Origin: Streptomyces roseolilacinus
GTDB lineage: Bacteria > Actinomycetota > Actinomycetes > Streptomycetales > Streptomycetaceae
Assembly (NCBI RefSeq): GCF_014649335.1
Contig: NZ_BMSV01000011.1
Span: 1-64,000, forward strand
DNA length: 64,000 bases
Direction of reading: 5' to 3'
Shown here: positions 52,736 to 61,283 of the stretch, piece after piece
Layout of the letters: each line of letters starts with the position of its first letter
How positions within the stretch are numbered: the stretch's first letter is position 1
The notes under the pieces: generated by a model
What the model was told of the DNA's origin: nothing
The model's input: the letters and a program-made list of their open reading frames with translations, nothing else
Database searches by the model: none
Program-made: the position numbers and the translations under genes

Positions 52736-54237
52736 GCGGGGGACTGCTGGTCGCGGGGACGACGTCCGACGCGGGCAAGAGCGTGGTGACGGCCGGGATC
52801 TGCCGCTGGCTGGTCCGGCAGGGCGTGCGGGTCGCGCCGTTCAAGGGGCAGAACATGTCCCTCAACTCGTTCGTGACGCGCGAGGGCGCGGAGATCGGGC
52901 GGGCGCAGGCGATGCAGGCGCAGGCCGCCCGCGTCGAGCCGAGCGCGCTGATGAACCCGGTGCTGCTGAAGCCGGGCAGCGACCGGTCCAGCCAGGTCGT
53001 GCTGATGGGCAAGCCGGTCGGCGAGCTGAGCGCCCGCGGCTACCACGGGGGCCGGCAGCAGGCGCTGCTCGGCACGGTCGTGGAGTGCCTGGAGGAGCTG
53101 CGGGCCACGCACGACGCGGTGATCTGCGAGGGCGCCGGCAGCCCCGCCGAGATCAACCTGCGGCGCAACGACATCGTGAACATGGGCATCGCGCGGGCCG
53201 CGGGCTTCCCCGTCCTGGTGGTCGGCGACATCGACCGGGGCGGGGTGTTCGCCCAGTTCTTCGGCACGACGGCGCTGCTCTCGCCCGAGGACCAGGCGCT
53301 CGTCGCGGGGTACCTGGTGAACAAGTTCCGCGGCGACGTGACGCTGCTGGAGCCGGGCCTCGACATGCTGTACGACCTGACGGGCCGGCGGACGTTCGGC
53401 GTGCTGCCGTACGCGCACGGGCTCGGCATCGACGAGGAGGACGGGCTGCGCGTCTCGCTGCGCGGCGCCGTCCGCGAGTCGGTGGTGGCGCCGCCGGTCG
53501 GCGAGGACGTGCTGCGGGTCGCGGTGTGCGCCGTACCGCTGATGTCGAACTTCACGGACGTGGACGCGCTGGCCGCCGAACCGGGCGTCGTCGTCCGCTT
53601 CGTGGACCGGCCCGAGGAGCTGGCCGACGCGGACCTGGCGGTCGTGCCGGGCACCCGCGGCACGGTGCGGGCGCTGCAGTGGCTGCGGGAGCGGGGACTG
53701 GCCGACGCGCTGGTCCGGCGCGCCGCCGAGGGGCGGCCGGTGCTGGGCGTCTGCGGCGGCTTCCAGGCGCTCGGCGAGCACATCGAGGACGACGTGGAGT
53801 CGCGGGCCGGGGCCGTGGAGGCGCTCGGGCTGCTGCCGGTGCGGGTGCGGTTCGCCCCCGACAAGACCCTCGCGCGGCCGGTCGGCGAGGCGCTCGGCGA
53901 GCGGGTCGAGGGGTACGAGATCCACCACGGGGTCGCCGAGGTGCTGGGTGGCGAGCCCTTCCTCGACGGCTGCCGGGTGGGGGCCGTGTGGGGGACGCAC
54001 TGGCACGGCTCGCTGGAGAGCGACGGTTTCCGGCGGGCGTTCCTGCGGGAGGTCGCCGCGGCGGCCGGGCGGCGCTTCGTCCCGGCGCCCGACACGTCGT
54101 TCGGCGTGCTGCGGGAGGAGCAGCTGGACCGGCTCGGGGACCTGATCGAGGAGCACGCGGACACGGACGCGCTGTGGAAGCTCATCGAGTCCGGCCCGCC
54201 GGGCGGGCTGCCGTTCGTCGCGCCGGGGGCGCCGTGA
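52732..54237 (+). CDS. cobQ: Cobyric acid synthase (amidotransferase)
   Basis: 501 aa. N-terminal dethiobiotin-synthase-like ATP site AGTTSDAGKSVV, RGGVFAQ and NKFRGD; C-terminal type I glutamine amidotransferase with C341 in GVCGGFQALG and the His of GTHWHG. Amidates side chains b, d, e and g of adenosylcobyrinic a,c-diamide. Start GTG 52732, overlapping cbiB by 4 bp. Confidence 0.95.
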   Translation: MSGGLLVAGTTSDAGKSVVTAGICRWLVRQGVRVAPFKGQNMSLNSFVTREGAEIGRAQAMQAQAARVEPSALMNPVLLKPGSDRSSQVVLMGKPVGELSARGYHGGRQQALLGTVVECLEELRATHDAVICEGAGSPAEINLRRNDIVNMGIARAAGFPVLVVGDIDRGGVFAQFFGTTALLSPEDQALVAGYLVNKFRGDVTLLEPGLDMLYDLTGRRTFGVLPYAHGLGIDEEDGLRVSLRGAVRESVVAPPVGEDVLRVAVCAVPLMSNFTDVDALAAEPGVVVRFVDRPEELADADLAVVPGTRGTVRALQWLRERGLADALVRRAAEGRPVLGVCGGFQALGEHIEDDVESRAGAVEALGLLPVRVRFAPDKTLARPVGEALGERVEGYEIHHGVAEVLGGEPFLDGCRVGAVWGTHWHGSLESDGFRRAFLREVAAAAGRRFVPAPDTSFGVLREEQLDRLGDLIEEHADTDALWKLIESGPPGGLPFVAPGAP

Positions 54238-54346
54238 ACGCCCCCTCGACCCCCGCGCGGGCGGGGAGCACGGGCACTTGCCCGTGCCGTGCCACGGCGG
54301 CACACCTGCGGTCCGGCCGGAAGCCACTCGAAGGAGCGATCAGCTG

Positions 54347-56407
54347 ATGAGCACCCGCTACCCGTTCACCGCCGTGGTGGGGATGGACGACCTGCGCCTG
54401 GCGCTGCTCTTGAACGCCGTCAGTCCGGCGGTCGGCGGCGTCCTGGTGCGCGGCGAGAAGGGCACGGCGAAGAGCACCGCCGTGCGCGCGCTCGCCGAGC
54501 TGCTGCCGGAGGTGCCGGTCGTGCCGGGCTGCCGGTTCAGCTGCGACCCCGCCGCGCCCGACCCGGACTGCCCGGACGGACCGCACGAGGCCGGTGCCGG
54601 GGTGCCGCGGCCCGCGCGGATGGTGGAACTGCCCGTCGGCGCCTCGGAGGACCGGCTCGTCGGGTCGCTGGACATCGAACGGGCCCTCGCCGAGGGGGTG
54701 AAGGCGTTCGAGCCGGGGCTGCTCGCGCAGGCGCACCGGGGCATCCTCTACGTCGACGAGGTCAACCTGCTCGGCGACTTCCTCGTCGACCACCTGCTGG
54801 ACGCCGCCGCTATGGGCGCCTCCCACGTCGAGCGCGAGGGCGTCTCGGTGCGGCACGCCGCCCGGTTCCTGCTCGTCGGGACGATGAACCCCGAGGAGGG
54901 CGAGCTGCGGCCGCAGTTGCTGGACCGCTTCGGGCTGACCGTGGAGGTCGCCGCGTCCCGGGACCCGGAGCAGCGGGTGGAGGTGGTGCGCCGGCGCCTC
55001 GCGTACGACGACGACCCGGCCGGCTTCGCGGCGCGCTGGGCCGGCGAGGAGGCCGCGCTGCGGGAGCGGATCGCGGCCGCGCGGGCGCTGCTGCCGCAGG
55101 TGCGGCTCGGGGACGACGCGCTGCGGCAGATCGCGGCGACGTGCGCGGCGTTCGAGGTGGACGGCATGCGCGCGGACATCGTGATGGCGCGGACCGCGAC
55201 GGCGCTCGCCGCCTGGGCGGGGCGCACCGGGGTGACGGTCGACGACGTGCGGCAGGCCGCGCTGCTGGCGCTGCCGCACCGGCGGCGGCGGTCGCCCTTC
55301 GACGCGCCGGGCCTCGACGAGGACAAACTGGACGAGACGCTGGAGGAGTTCGGCGGGGACGACGGGCCGGACCCGGACCCGCAGGGCCCCGACGGTGACG
55401 GCGGTGACGGCGACGACGGCGGCCCGGACGGGGACGGCGGCGGTCCCGGTGGCGGCGGGGGCGTTCCGCCGCAGGCGCAGGAGCCCGGCCCACGGGCGGG
55501 CGCGCCGGAGCCGTCCGGGGAGCGGCCGGAGGCGGCCCCCTCCCCCGGCGCCGGCCCGGCCCCGGCCCGCGAGCAGTCGCCGGTCGCCGCGGCCGAGCCG
55601 TTCCGCACGAAGGTGCTGACCGTCCCCGGGGTCGGCGACGGCGCCGCCGGGCGCCGCTCCCGGGCGCGTACCGAGCACGGCCGCACCACCGGGGCGCGCC
55701 GCCCGCACGGCGCCCTGACGAAGCTGCACCTGACGGCCACCGTGCAGGCGGCCGCCCCGCACCAGCGGGCGCGCGGCCGGTCGGGCCCCGGGTTCGTCGT
55801 CCGCCCCGACGACCTGCGCCAGGCGGTGCGGGAGGGGCGCGAGGGGAACCTGGTGCTGTTCGTGGTGGACGCCTCGGGGTCGATGGCGGCCCGGCAGCGC
55901 ATGGGCGCGGTGAAGGGCGCCGTGCTGTCGCTGCTCCTCGACGCGTACCAGCGGCGGGACAAGGTGGGCCTGGTGACCTTCCGGGGGCGGGACGCGGAGC
56001 TGGTGCTGCCGCCCACCTCGTCGGTGGACGCGGCGGCCACGCGGCTGGAGCGGCTGCCGACCGGGGGCCGCACGCCGCTGGCGGCGGGCCTGGTGAAGGC
56101 GCACGACGTGCTGCGGGTGGAGCGGCTGCGGGACCCGGCGCGGCGTCCGCTGCTCGTCGTGGTGACGGACGGCCGGGCGACCGGGGGCCCGCAGCCGCTG
56201 CGGCTGGTCGCGCGGGCGGCGGGGCTGCACGCGGCGGAGGGGACGGCGTCGGTCGTCGTGGACTGCGAGACCGGGCCCGTGCGGCTCGGTCTGGCCGCGG
56301 GGCTCGCACGGGATCTGGGCGGTACGGCCGTGACGCTGGACGAGTTGCGCGCGGACGCGATCGCCGGGCTGGTCAAGGATGTTCGTACTACGAGGAGGGC
56401 AGCATAG
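54347..56407 (+). CDS. Putative cobalt chelatase, fused ChlI (AAA+) and ChlD (vWA) type
   Basis: 686 aa. AAA+ ATPase (about 1-300: Walker A GEKGTAKSTA, Walker B ILYVDEVNLL), an acidic Asp/Gly/Pro linker (about 320-420), and a von Willebrand A domain (about 490-680) with MIDAS VVDASGSM. It should act with a CobN-type subunit to insert cobalt into the corrin ring; no cobN lies in the window. ATG 54347 with AAGGAG upstream. Confidence 0.92.
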   Translation: MSTRYPFTAVVGMDDLRLALLLNAVSPAVGGVLVRGEKGTAKSTAVRALAELLPEVPVVPGCRFSCDPAAPDPDCPDGPHEAGAGVPRPARMVELPVGASEDRLVGSLDIERALAEGVKAFEPGLLAQAHRGILYVDEVNLLGDFLVDHLLDAAAMGASHVEREGVSVRHAARFLLVGTMNPEEGELRPQLLDRFGLTVEVAASRDPEQRVEVVRRRLAYDDDPAGFAARWAGEEAALRERIAAARALLPQVRLGDDALRQIAATCAAFEVDGMRADIVMARTATALAAWAGRTGVTVDDVRQAALLALPHRRRRSPFDAPGLDEDKLDETLEEFGGDDGPDPDPQGPDGDGGDGDDGGPDGDGGGPGGGGGVPPQAQEPGPRAGAPEPSGERPEAAPSPGAGPAPAREQSPVAAAEPFRTKVLTVPGVGDGAAGRRSRARTEHGRTTGARRPHGALTKLHLTATVQAAAPHQRARGRSGPGFVVRPDDLRQAVREGREGNLVLFVVDASGSMAARQRMGAVKGAVLSLLLDAYQRRDKVGLVTFRGRDAELVLPPTSSVDAAATRLERLPTGGRTPLAAGLVKAHDVLRVERLRDPARRPLLVVVTDGRATGGPQPLRLVARAAGLHAAEGTASVVVDCETGPVRLGLAAGLARDLGGTAVTLDELRADAIAGLVKDVRTTRRAA

Positions 56408-57015
56408 TGCCGCAGGGACAGCCGACCGTCGTTCCGGACGACGGTCTCACCACCCGCCAGCGCCGCAACCGCCCGCTGGTGATGGTCCACACGGGTGTGG
56501 GCAAGGGCAAGTCGACCGCCGCGTTCGGGATGGCGCTGCGCGCCTGGAACCAGGGCTGGCCGATCGGGGTGTTCCAGTTCGTCAAGTCGGCGAAGTGGAA
56601 GGTCGGTGAGGAGAACGCGCTCAAGGCGCTCGGCGCGACCGGCGAGGGCGGCACGGTCGCCTGGCACAAGATGGGCGAGGGCTGGTCGTGGATCCAGCGC
56701 GACCCGAAGGACGGCGAGCAGTCCAACGAGGACAAGGCGCGGGAGGGCTGGGAGCAGGTCAAGCGCGACCTGGCCGCGGAGACGTACCGGTTCTACGTGC
56801 TGGACGAGTTCGCCTACCCGCTGCACTGGGGGTGGGTGGACACCGCCGAGGTGATCGAGGTGCTGCGCAACCGGCCCGGCACGCAGCACGTGGTGGTCAC
56901 CGGCCGGAACGCGCCGCAGGAACTGCTGGACTTCGCCGACCTGGTGACCGACATGTCCAAGGTGAAGCACCCGATGGACGCCGGTCAGAAGGGCCAGCGG
57001 GGCATCGAGTGGTAG
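56407..57015 (+). CDS. cobO: Cob(I)yrinic acid a,c-diamide adenosyltransferase
   Basis: 202 aa, CobA/CobO/BtuR family. ATP site VHTGVGKGKSTAAFGMALR (about 25-43), VLDEFAYPLHWGW (about 138) and VVVTGRNAPQELLDFADLVTDM. It adds the 5'-deoxyadenosyl group to the cobalt. GTG start overlaps the chelatase stop by one base (TAGTG). Confidence 0.96.
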   Translation: MPQGQPTVVPDDGLTTRQRRNRPLVMVHTGVGKGKSTAAFGMALRAWNQGWPIGVFQFVKSAKWKVGEENALKALGATGEGGTVAWHKMGEGWSWIQRDPKDGEQSNEDKAREGWEQVKRDLAAETYRFYVLDEFAYPLHWGWVDTAEVIEVLRNRPGTQHVVVTGRNAPQELLDFADLVTDMSKVKHPMDAGQKGQRGIEW

Positions 57016-58373
57016 CACGTCTCGTCATCGCCGCGCCGTCCTCCGGCGCGGGCAAGACCACGGTCGCGACGGGGCTGATGGCCGCGTTCGCCGGCCGTGG
57101 TCTGGCGGTGTCGCCGCACAAGGTGGGCCCCGACTACATCGATCCGGGCTACCACGCGCTGGCAACGGGCCGCCCCGGGCGGAACCTCGACGCGTTCATG
57201 TGCGGTACGAACCTGGTGGCGCCGCTGTTCGCGCACGGCGCGCGCGGCTGCGACCTGGCCGTCGTCGAGGGCGTGATGGGGTTGTACGACGGCGCCGCCG
57301 ACCAGGGCGAGCTGGCGTCGACGGCGCAGGTGGCGAAGCTGCTGCGGGCGCCGGTGGTGCTGGTCGTGGACGCCTCGTCGCAGTCGCGGTCGGTGGCGGC
57401 GCTGGTGCACGGGTTCGCGTCGTGGGACCCGCAGGTGCGGATCGGCGGGGTGATCCTCAACAAGGTCGCCACCGACCGGCACGAGCACCTGCTGCGGGAG
57501 GCGCTGGGCGAGTCCGGCGTGCCCGTGCTGGGCGTGCTGCGGCGGGCGCCGGCCGTCTCGACGCCGTCGCGGCACCTGGGCCTGGTGCCGGTCGCGGAGC
57601 GGCGGGCCCAGGCCGTGGACGCCGTGCGGGCGCAGGCGGAGCAGGTGCGGCAGGGCTGCGACCTGGACGCGCTGCTGGCGCTGGCCCGTTCGGCGCCGCC
57701 GCTGCACGCGGAGCCCTGGTCGGCCGAGGCCGCCCTGCTGCGCGCGGGCGCCGCGGAGCCGGCGGCCGGGGCGCGGCCGGTGGTGGCGGTGGCCGGCGGG
57801 GCGGCGTTCACGTTCTCGTACGCGGAGCACGCCGAGTTGCTGGCGGCGGCGGGTGCCGAGGTGGTGGCGTTCGATCCGCTGCGCGACGAGAAGCTGCCGG
57901 AGGGGACGCGCGGCCTGGTGGTCGGCGGCGGTTTCCCGGAGGTGTACGCGCCGGAGCTGTCCGCGAACGCGTCCCTGCGGGACGCGGTGTCCGCGCTGGC
58001 GCGGTCGGGTGCCCCGGTCGCGGCGGAGTGCGCGGGCCTGCTGTACCTGGCGCGTTCGCTGGACGGGCGGCCGATGTGCGGGGTGCTGGACGCGGACGCG
58101 CGGATGTCGGAGCGGCTGACGCTGGGGTACCGGGACGCGGTCGCGGTGAGCGACAGCCCGGTGGCGGCGGCCGGGACGCGGCTGCGGGGCCACGAGTTCC
58201 ACCGCACGGTGATCGAGCCGGGCGCCGGGGCGAACCCGGCGTGGGGGCTGCGGCAGCCGGAGCGGCGCGTGGAGGGCTTCGTCCGGGGCGGGGTGCACGC
58301 GAGTTACGTGCACACGCACTGGGCGGCCGTGCCGCAGACGGCGCGGCGGTTCGTCGGGCACTGCCGGCCGTGA
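57009..58373 (+). CDS. cobB: Cobyrinic acid a,c-diamide synthase
   Basis: 454 aa. N-terminal P-loop APSSGAGKTTVATGLM, GPDYIDPGYHALATGR; C-terminal glutamine amidotransferase-like domain with VGGGFPEVYAPELSAN, catalytic Cys in VAAECAGLLYLA, and the C-terminal HASYVHTHWA. Amidates the a and c carboxylates of cobyrinate. GTG 57009, overlapping cobO by 7 bp. Confidence 0.95.
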   Translation: MVARLVIAAPSSGAGKTTVATGLMAAFAGRGLAVSPHKVGPDYIDPGYHALATGRPGRNLDAFMCGTNLVAPLFAHGARGCDLAVVEGVMGLYDGAADQGELASTAQVAKLLRAPVVLVVDASSQSRSVAALVHGFASWDPQVRIGGVILNKVATDRHEHLLREALGESGVPVLGVLRRAPAVSTPSRHLGLVPVAERRAQAVDAVRAQAEQVRQGCDLDALLALARSAPPLHAEPWSAEAALLRAGAAEPAAGARPVVAVAGGAAFTFSYAEHAELLAAAGAEVVAFDPLRDEKLPEGTRGLVVGGGFPEVYAPELSANASLRDAVSALARSGAPVAAECAGLLYLARSLDGRPMCGVLDADARMSERLTLGYRDAVAVSDSPVAAAGTRLRGHEFHRTVIEPGAGANPAWGLRQPERRVEGFVRGGVHASYVHTHWAAVPQTARRFVGHCRP

Positions 58374-58852
58374 GCCTGGTGGTGGGCGTGGGCGCCCGGC
58401 GCGGGGTGAGCGCGCGGGAGGTGTGCGACCTGGTCGCCGCGGTCCTGCGGGAGGCGGGCCGGGGGCCACGGGAGGTGGTGGCGCTGGCGACGGTGGCGGC
58501 GAAGGCCGGTGAGCCGGGCCTGGTGGAGGCCGCATCCCTGCTCGGCGTACCGCTGCGCGCCCACCCGGCCGACGTGCTGGCCCGCGTCGCGGTGCCCCGT
58601 CCCTCGGGGGCAGCGCTGGCGGCGGTGGGCACGCCCTCGGTGGCGGAGGCCGCGGCCCTGGTGGAGGCGGCGCGGTACGGGGGGTGCGGTCCGGCGGGGA
58701 GCGGGCTGCTCGTGCCGAAGCGGAAGTCCCCCTGCGGGGCGGCGCGTGTGACCTGCGCGGTGGCGGTGGCGTACGGGGCCGGGCGGTTGCCCGCCGGGGG
58801 GCGGGGGTACACCCGTGGGGACGCGGTGTTCGAGTTACGGACGCGGCGTTGA
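58370..58852 (+). CDS. CbiG C-terminal domain / CobE family cobalamin protein
   Basis: 160 aa. Matches only the C-terminal domain of CbiG (cobalt-precorrin-5A hydrolase): LVVGVGARRGVSAREVCDLV, VVALATVAAKAGEPGLVEAA, and VAEAAALVEA ... LLVPKRKSPCGAARVTCAVA. Stand-alone versions are called CobE and are associated with the B12 pathway. GTG start overlaps cobB by 4 bp. The N-terminal part of CbiG is not adjacent. Confidence 0.88.
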   Translation: MSLVVGVGARRGVSAREVCDLVAAVLREAGRGPREVVALATVAAKAGEPGLVEAASLLGVPLRAHPADVLARVAVPRPSGAALAAVGTPSVAEAAALVEAARYGGCGPAGSGLLVPKRKSPCGAARVTCAVAVAYGAGRLPAGGRGYTRGDAVFELRTRR

Positions 58853-58964
58853 ACCGCTGATCCCCGCGCCGGATCCCCCGTCCGGCACCGAGAGCCACCC
58901 GGTGGGCCGCCGATGCCGTCGGCCCGCCACCACCCCCCACTGTCCCCCACCCCGGCTGGCGGCC

Positions 58965-60065
58965 ATGTATACCCACACAGACAGCGACAGACCGTTCCCC
59001 GGCCCCCGCGACGCGGACGCGTACGACCTGCGGCACCACGGCGACGTGGAGGTCCGGGACGAGAAGCTGACCGACCTCGCGGTCAACGTCCGCACGAACA
59101 CCCCGCCCGCGTGGCTGCGGGAGCGGCTCATGGAGTCCCTCTCGGGGCTGGCCGCCTACCCCGACGGGCGGGCGGCACGCGCGGCGGTCGCCGAGCGGCA
59201 CGGGCTGCCCGCGCGGCGGGTGCTGCTGACGGCGGGCGCGGCGGAGGCGTTCGTGCTGCTGGCACGGGCGTTGCCGGTGCGGCGGCCGGTGGTGGTGCAC
59301 CCCCAGTTCACGGAGCCGGAGGCGGCGCTGCGGGACGCGGGGCACCAGGTGCGCCGGGTGGTGCTGCGCGAGGAGGACGGCTTCCGGCTGGACCCGGCGC
59401 GGGTGCCCGAGGACGCGGACCTGGTGGTGGTCGGCAACCCGACGAACCCCACGTCGGTCCTGCACCCCGGGGCGACGCTCACGGCGCTGGCGCGGCCGGG
59501 GCGGACCCTGGTCGTGGACGAGGCGTTCATGGACGCCGTGCCGGGCGAGCGGGAGGCGCTGGCCGGGCGGGCGGACGTGCCGGGGCTGGTGGTGCTGCGG
59601 AGCCTGACGAAGACGTGGGGGCTCGCGGGGCTGCGGATCGGGTACGTGCTGGCGGCGCCGGACACCGTGGCGGCGCTGGAGCGCGTGCAGCCGCTGTGGC
59701 CGGTGTCGACGCCGGCGCTGGTGGCGGCCGAGGCGTGCATGTCGCGGGAGGCGCTGGAGGAGGCGGAGGAGGCGGCGCGGCGGGTGGCCGTCGAGCGGGC
59801 CCATCTGCTGGCCGGGCTGGCGGAGTTCGACGAGGTACGGGCCGTGGAGGCCGCGGAGGGGCCGTTCGTCCTGATCCGGGTGGAGGGGGCGGACGTGGTC
59901 CGGGAGCGGCTGCGGGCGCTGGGGTTCGCGGCGCGGCGCGGTGACACCTTCCCGGGGCTGGGGCCGCAGTGGCTGCGGCTGGCGGTGCGGGACCGGGTGA
60001 CGACGAATCGATTCCTCCAGGCCCTGGACCAGGCCCTGGTCATGGCCGGCTGCAGCCGGTCGTGA
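58965..60065 (+). CDS. cobC: CobC-like PLP-dependent aminotransferase/decarboxylase (Rv2231c type)
   Basis: 366 aa, PLP fold type I. LTDLAVNVRTNTPPAWLRE near 29, LTAGAAEAFVLLARAL, VGNPTNPTSVLHPG, VVDEAFMDAVPGE and the Schiff-base Lys in LRSLTKTWGLAGLRIGYVLA. Related to threonine-phosphate decarboxylase CobD(CobC), which supplies aminopropanol phosphate for CbiB. ATG 58965 lacks a clear ribosome site. Last gene of the B12 operon, 112 bp after the CobE gene. Confidence 0.9.
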   Translation: MYTHTDSDRPFPGPRDADAYDLRHHGDVEVRDEKLTDLAVNVRTNTPPAWLRERLMESLSGLAAYPDGRAARAAVAERHGLPARRVLLTAGAAEAFVLLARALPVRRPVVVHPQFTEPEAALRDAGHQVRRVVLREEDGFRLDPARVPEDADLVVVGNPTNPTSVLHPGATLTALARPGRTLVVDEAFMDAVPGEREALAGRADVPGLVVLRSLTKTWGLAGLRIGYVLAAPDTVAALERVQPLWPVSTPALVAAEACMSREALEEAEEAARRVAVERAHLLAGLAEFDEVRAVEAAEGPFVLIRVEGADVVRERLRALGFAARRGDTFPGLGPQWLRLAVRDRVTTNRFLQALDQALVMAGCSRS

Positions 60066-60070
60066 CCGGG

Positions 60071-60107
60071 GGCCGGGGCCCCTCCCGCGGTGGGAGGGGC
60101 CCCGGCC
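60071..60107. terminator. Terminator at the end of the cobalamin operon
   Basis: Perfect 16-bp stem GGCCGGGGCCCCTCCC / GGGAGGGGCCCCGGCC with a 5-base loop, between convergent stops. Confidence 0.85.
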
Positions 60108-60117
60108 CGGCGGGGCG

Positions 60118-61041
60118 TCAGGAACGGGCGCGGCGGGTGAGCCTCACGGTCGCCGCCCCCGCCGCCAGGAGGAGCACCGCGGCGCCGGCGACGTAGGGCG
60201 TGCGGGAGTCGCCGCCCGTCTCGGCCAGGTCGCCGCCGGACGCCCGGGGCGGCGCCGCCGCGCCGGCCGGGGACGGGTCGGGGGCCGGGGACGCCGGGGT
60301 CGGGGCGGGGGACGACGAGGCGGCTTCCGGTGCCGTGCAGCCGGCCTCGGCGAGGGTCACCGTGCCCTCGACCTTCGCGACGTTCAGGTTCAGCGGGTTC
60401 ACGGCGACCCTCAGCCGGAGGGCCGTGGCCGCCGCCGTCGTGGACGTGGTCGTGCGGTGGGACAGGTCCAGGGTGACCTCGCCGACGTTCGGGACGCGGA
60501 CCGTGCTGCGTTCGCCGGGCGTCACCGTGACCCGCTTGCCGAGGACGGTCACCGCGCCGAGCAGGTTCGCCTCGGCGGTGGGCCGGGCGCCCGTCTCGCA
60601 GACCGCGCGGGCGGTGACCTGTTCGAGTTCGACGAGCGACAGCAGGGGCATGCCGGGGAGGTGGACGCGGGCCCGGACGAGGTTCGCGGAGCCCTCCGCG
60701 CGCCGCCCGTCCGCGGTGGCCCCGGCCGACGCCGCGTCGGCGTGCAGCAGGCGTACGGGCCTGCCCCGGTCGACGCCGTCCAGGCGGACGGTGAGCGCGG
60801 TCCGGTCGGCCGAGGCCGGGGCCCGCACCTCGTTGAGGACGGCGTTCACGGGGACGCGGACGCCGCCGTCGAGGAGCGAGACGTCCAGGCCGGTCCGCAG
60901 GACCACGGCGTGGGCGGCCGGGGCCTGGGGGGCGGCGGGCTCGGCGCTCGCCGCCGGTGCCGTGGCGGCGGCCAGGGCGGCCGTCGCCGCGGCGGTCGCG
61001 GCCACGGCGGTCGCGCGGGCGCGGAAGGTGGTGCTGTTCAC
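60118..61041 (-). CDS. LAETG-anchored surface protein (SCO1860 family)
   Basis: 307 aa. Signal peptide (about 1-33, ATAVAATAAATAALAAATAPAASA), a beta-rich extracellular domain (about 40-225), a Ser/Pro/Ala stalk, then the sortase signal LAETGG, a hydrophobic helix (YVAGAAVLLLAAGAATV) and RLTRRARS. Class E sortases of Streptomyces recognise LAxTG, so it should be covalently linked to the wall. Function unknown. GTG 61041 is used; GTG/ATG codons further upstream would bury the signal peptide. Confidence 0.88.
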   Translation of the reverse strand: MNSTTFRARATAVAATAAATAALAAATAPAASAEPAAPQAPAAHAVVLRTGLDVSLLDGGVRVPVNAVLNEVRAPASADRTALTVRLDGVDRGRPVRLLHADAASAGATADGRRAEGSANLVRARVHLPGMPLLSLVELEQVTARAVCETGARPTAEANLLGAVTVLGKRVTVTPGERSTVRVPNVGEVTLDLSHRTTTSTTAAATALRLRVAVNPLNLNVAKVEGTVTLAEAGCTAPEAASSSPAPTPASPAPDPSPAGAAAPPRASGGDLAETGGDSRTPYVAGAAVLLLAAGAATVRLTRRARS

Positions 61042-61221
61042 GGTGGTGGGACCCCCACGGGAAGACAGGGGTCGCCGAACACCCGCCCGTAGGGACAGGC
61101 GTGCGGTGGCGACCCGGGACACCGGAATCCTGGCGCACGGAGGGTGAACACGCCTGCACCCGAAGTGAGTTCACCCCAAAGGGGAGTTTTGGGTCACGCA
61201 TTCGATTCGACCCCCGCCGGA

Positions 61222-61250
61222 TTGCGCCTCCGGCGCCCGTAGCTTAAGTT
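61222..61250 (+). promoter_or_regulatory. Promoter of the iron-regulated acylase operon
   Basis: TTGCGC (61222-61227) and TAAGTT (61245-61250), 17 bp apart; the -10 runs into the iron box. Confidence 0.6.
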
Positions 61251-61267
61251 AGGGCAGCCTTACCTAA
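61249..61267 (+). promoter_or_regulatory. Iron box (DmdR/IdeR-type operator)
   Basis: TTAGGGCAGCCTTACCTAA matches the 19-bp DmdR1/DtxR consensus at 15 positions. It lies at the promoter's -10 and start region, 17 bp before the GTG, an ideal place for iron-dependent repression. Confidence 0.85.
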
Positions 61268-61283
61268 AGAGATCAGGACAAGA

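Noticed and set aside
56985..59804. A 939-aa minus-strand open frame across cobB-cobE-cobC
   Set aside because: Typical Arg/His/Pro-rich antisense shadow of the cobalamin genes, with no domain.
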